8,447 nucleotides of DNA from JAFGLY01 sp041309225. GTDB lineage: Bacteria > Myxococcota_A > UBA796 > JAFGLY01. The stretch covers positions 1 to 8,447 of the forward strand of contig JBFYZZ010000138.1 in NCBI GenBank assembly GCA_041309225.1, written 5' to 3'. The position numbers and the translations under genes were made by a program. This document shows, piece by piece, positions 6,823 to 8,447 of this stretch. Each line of letters starts with the position of its first letter. Position 1 is the stretch's first letter. Below the pieces are notes generated by a model. The model did not search any database and was not told the origin of the DNA. It worked only from the letters and a program-made list of their open reading frames with translations.

Positions 6823-7104
6823 CTACGAGGGGCTGCTCCAGAACGCGAAGCGCATGCGGTCGTCGGTCTTGCCGGCCGCGGCGTCGACGATGGAGGCGAG
6901 ACGCACGCAGGGGCAGATCGAGCCGACGATGCACTCGATCCAGGGGAACGAGCCCGTGAAGCCCGAGCGGTACCACTCTCCCATCCCGGGTAGGGAGGAG
7001 GAGAGCGTGATGGCGGCCATGTCGTCGTTGCCGGCCCGAGCGCGGGGAAGGGCCACCAGGGCCGTGGCCAGGAGGAGGGCGGAGGCGATGACGAGGCGCT
7101 TCAT
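6823..7104 (-). CDS. Small exported protein with LPGMGEWY motif and three cysteines
   Basis: A 93-residue protein. Residues 1-24 are a textbook signal peptide: M-K-R, a hydrophobic core and A-R-A before G25. The mature part of about 69 residues has S-S-L-P39-G-M-G42-E-W-Y45, a G/F/W-rich turn, a C58-(x5)-C64-P-C66 cluster in a moderately hydrophobic stretch, then D-A-A-A-G-K-T-D-D and F-A-F-W. I do not recognise a named family. The L-P-G-x-G-x-x-Y start resembles the hydrophobic domain of the convergent TPR protein, so it may be a single-module relative. Three cysteines in an exported protein leave one unpaired unless it is modified or bridges to a partner. It follows the LolA-like gene by 19 bases on the same strand and has its own strong ribosome binding site, suggesting it is translated more than its neighbour. 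Signal peptide and start are secure; the function is unknown. Confidence 0.85.
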   Translation of the reverse strand: MKRLVIASALLLATALVALPRARAGNDDMAAITLSSSLPGMGEWYRSGFTGSFPWIECIVGSICPCVRLASIVDAAAGKTDDRMRFAFWSSPS

Positions 7105-7109
7105 GGAGG

Positions 7110-7116
7110 CTCCTTT
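7110..7116 (-). promoter_or_regulatory. Strong Shine-Dalgarno for the small exported protein
   Basis: On the minus strand AAAGGAG sits five bases before the ATG at 7104, in the 19-base gap after the LolA-like stop. It is the best ribosome binding site in the window and fixes the start of this short gene. Confidence 0.75.
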
Positions 7117-7123
7117 CGCAGGA

Positions 7124-7936
7124 TCAGGGGACGTCATCGATGTGGATGGCGGGATCGGGGTCGAGGTGGAAGAGGAAGTCGGGCAGCGGTTCGCCGGCCA
7201 CCGGCTGGAGGATCCGGACATCGACCCGGACCTCGCCGCCCACGTCGGGGGCGGTGACCGTGAGGCGGGTGGGAAGGAACACGCCGGAGGCCACTTCGCG
7301 GTGGTCCGTCGCCACCACGGATAGCACGAAGCGGCCGTCCCTGCGAACCTCGGAGGACAGGATCCGGTCGTGGTCACCGATCAGGATCGCGATCCGACCC
7401 CCGGTCTCGTCGGCACCCGCCGCGACGACGGCGCCCGCGGGCGCGCCGGCGGGGGGGGACTCCCAGCACCAGGTCATGCCGGCTGCCTCCACCCCCGTCC
7501 GGAATCCGGGCACGGCGACCTTCTGCAGGACACCCTCCAGGATCCGCTTCCGCTCTGCCGGATCGAGGGCCTCCAGCCGGATCCGGCGAGCGGCGCCGGC
7601 CGCGGGCACGTAGTCCCACAGGATGCGGCCGTCGCAGGCGACCACGCGCTGGGTGTCCCCCGAGTAGTCCACGCGGAAGGAGCCGTCGCGGCGCAGGGCA
7701 TACCGCCAGCGCTCCTCGGTCCGCGCCCCGCCTCGCAGGGTGGTGCGGAGCACGCCGTAGCGGAGCGAGGCCAGCGCCTCCACGCGCGCGTCGATGGCCG
7801 CCAGCCGGGCGGCGGGATCGTCCGTGGGCAGAGCGATCGGGGCCCCGATCGGGGTGTCCGGAGCGGTGGCGGCGGGGGCCGGACCCACCGGACCGGCGGC
7901 CGCCGCGAGGAGGAGGCAGGCGACGACGGGGACCAT
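7124..7936 (-). CDS. LolA-like periplasmic protein (outer membrane lipoprotein carrier fold)
   Basis: A 270-residue exported protein. Residues 1-25 are hydrophobic and Ala/Pro-rich, ending in a signal-peptidase-like A-A-T-A before P26. The mature protein is beta-rich and resembles the LolA/LolB half-barrel that shuttles lipoproteins or senses them. Supporting points are an early helix (D-A-R-V-E-A-L-A-S-L, 49-58), paired strands, D84-G-S-F-R-V-D-Y-S, then V-V-A-C101-D-G-R-I-L-W-D-Y, which matches the 'DG..lw.Y' strand turn of the fold. Long beta strands run to the end, with P-T-R-L-T-V in the last third. It is longer than classical LolA (about 180 mature residues), so true lipoprotein-carrier activity is not implied. 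The ATG at 7936 is favoured over the adjacent GTG at 7939 because GGA then stands six bases upstream; a stop follows shortly upstream in frame. It leads a two-gene operon with the small exported protein. Fold assignment is moderately sure. Confidence 0.82.
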   Translation of the reverse strand: MVPVVACLLLAAAAGPVGPAPAATAPDTPIGAPIALPTDDPAARLAAIDARVEALASLRYGVLRTTLRGGARTEERWRYALRRDGSFRVDYSGDTQRVVACDGRILWDYVPAAGAARRIRLEALDPAERKRILEGVLQKVAVPGFRTGVEAAGMTWCWESPPAGAPAGAVVAAGADETGGRIAILIGDHDRILSSEVRRDGRFVLSVVATDHREVASGVFLPTRLTVTAPDVGGEVRVDVRILQPVAGEPLPDFLFHLDPDPAIHIDDVP

Positions 7937-7961
7937 CACGGATCCACGGAGACCGGACGTG

Positions 7962-7990
7962 TTGCCCTGAAGGGCTCAGCCTCATATCCT
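7962..7990 (+). promoter_or_regulatory. Sigma-70-like promoter for the zinc-ribbon gene
   Basis: TTGCCC (7962-7967) and TATCCT (7985-7990) are separated by exactly 17 bases and face the ATG at 8023. The predicted leader is about 25 bases. This is the best promoter match in the window and lies in the 86-base gap between divergent genes. I found no equally good match for the LolA-like gene on the other strand. Confidence 0.55.
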
Positions 7991-8022
7991 GTCCCCTCTG
8001 CGTCCGATGCGGGTGGCGCGTC

Positions 8023-8447
8023 ATGAAGATCTGCACCCTGTGCAAGTCCCGGTACGACGACCGCGTGGACTTCTGCTTTCGCGACGGCACGCCCCTGGTG
8101 GTCGACACCGGGCAGTTCGTTCCGGGCAGCGAGGCGGTGCTCGGACAGGAGGTCCGGCGGCCCGCCGCCCCTGCCGCCCCCGCCCCTCCGGTCTCGCCTC
8201 CGGCTCCCAACCTGGCCTCCGCCCGCACCGAGCCGGGTCAGACCGACCTCGTGGAACCGCGGTTCACGTTCCGCAAGGCCCGCCCGTCCGGAGGTGCCGC
8301 CGGCCGTCTCGCGATGGGCGGCTTCGCCGGCGCACCCACGAGCGCCCTGCTCGACGCCCCGGTCCGGCCGGCCTCCCTGCCGCCCACCCCGGCACCCGAC
8401 GCGCCGCCCACGCCGGCGCCTGCCGCGCCACCGGCCGCCGCGCCACC
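8023..8447 (+). CDS. N-terminal part of a zinc-ribbon, Pro/Ala-rich protein (3' end outside window)
   Basis: The frame is open from the ATG at 8023 to the right edge (141 complete codons). It begins with a small zinc-ribbon-like motif, C4-x2-C7-x10-C18-F-R-D21-G-T-P-L-V. In this family the fourth ligand position is often Asp instead of Cys, as here, so zinc binding is plausible but not proven. A long low-complexity linker rich in Pro and Ala follows, with short ordered patches (V-E-P-R-F-T-F-R-K-A-R, and G-R-L-A-M-G-G-F-A-G). In Myxococcota and relatives such N-terminal ribbons head large multidomain envelope or signalling proteins, including kinases and FHA or TPR proteins; the C-terminal domain here is not visible, so no function is given. 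A GGTGG stands seven bases before the ATG, behind the promoter at 7962-7990. Confidence 0.82.
   Translation, partial: MKICTLCKSRYDDRVDFCFRDGTPLVVDTGQFVPGSEAVLGQEVRRPAAPAAPAPPVSPPAPNLASARTEPGQTDLVEPRFTFRKARPSGGAAGRLAMGGFAGAPTSALLDAPVRPASLPPTPAPDAPPTPAPAAPPAAAP
8380..8427 (+). repeat. Two imperfect 24-base tandem units in the linker
   Basis: Bases 8380-8403 and 8404-8427 encode PPTPAPDA and PPTPAPAA in phase with the reading frame. The units differ at a few positions only. Such in-frame Pro/Ala repeats are usual for disordered linkers and can vary in copy number by slippage. Confidence 0.7.

Noticed and set aside
7916..7936. Possible lipobox (V-V-A-C7) in the LolA-like protein
   Set aside because: Only six residues precede the Cys, with no positive charge and no alternative upstream start codon before an in-frame stop. 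The Cys lies inside the hydrophobic core of an ordinary signal peptide.
7374..8228. Minus-strand open frame across the LolA-like start, the divergent promoter and the zinc-ribbon gene
   Set aside because: It is Arg/Pro/Gly-rich without domains and overlaps two genes that have signal-peptide or zinc-ribbon evidence.

Overview
The window is very GC-rich, with almost every third codon position G or C. It carries only bacterial protein genes, packed tightly on both strands. Exported and envelope-type proteins (a LolA-like chaperone, a TPR protein with a membrane tail, a signal-peptide-bearing YidD-like protein) sit beside Pro/Ala-rich proteins with an N-terminal zinc ribbon of the 'C..C...FC..DG' type. 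Together these suggest a Gram-negative bacterium of the Myxococcota or another former deltaproteobacterial lineage. This placement is an inference from gene style, not from a marker gene. I see no RNA gene, mobile element, CRISPR array or tRNA, and no gene-free stretch longer than about 115 bases.

Layout from left to right. (1) 1-426 (+) is the C-terminal end of a Pro/Ala-rich protein. (2) 433-1308 (-) is a class III-type metallophosphoesterase with all its motifs. (3) 1421-2083 (+) is an unnamed protein with two beta-rich, PilZ-like halves. (4) 2080-2808 (-) is an M24 (methionine aminopeptidase/creatinase fold) protein in which every metal ligand appears to be lost; its stop codon overlaps that of gene 3 in one CTAG. 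(5) 2899-6801 (+) is a three-gene overlapping operon: a large radical SAM protein fused to a DUF2344-type domain, a YidD-family protein with an apparent signal peptide, and an exported TPR protein ending in a hydrophobic PGxGQxYxG domain. (6) 7936 down to 6823 (-) is a two-gene operon: a LolA-like periplasmic protein, then a 93-residue exported protein with a strong ribosome binding site. (7) 8023 to the right edge (+) starts a zinc-ribbon protein with a Pro/Ala-rich linker, behind a good sigma-70-like promoter.

The most unusual parts are the radical SAM / exported YidD / TPR operon next to the LolA-like pair, and the ligand-less M24 protein. The last gene of the three-gene operon and the small protein across the convergent boundary share a short 'LPG.G..Y..G' signature. 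This hints that the two convergent operons may contribute to one envelope-associated process. The link rests on proximity and a short motif only.
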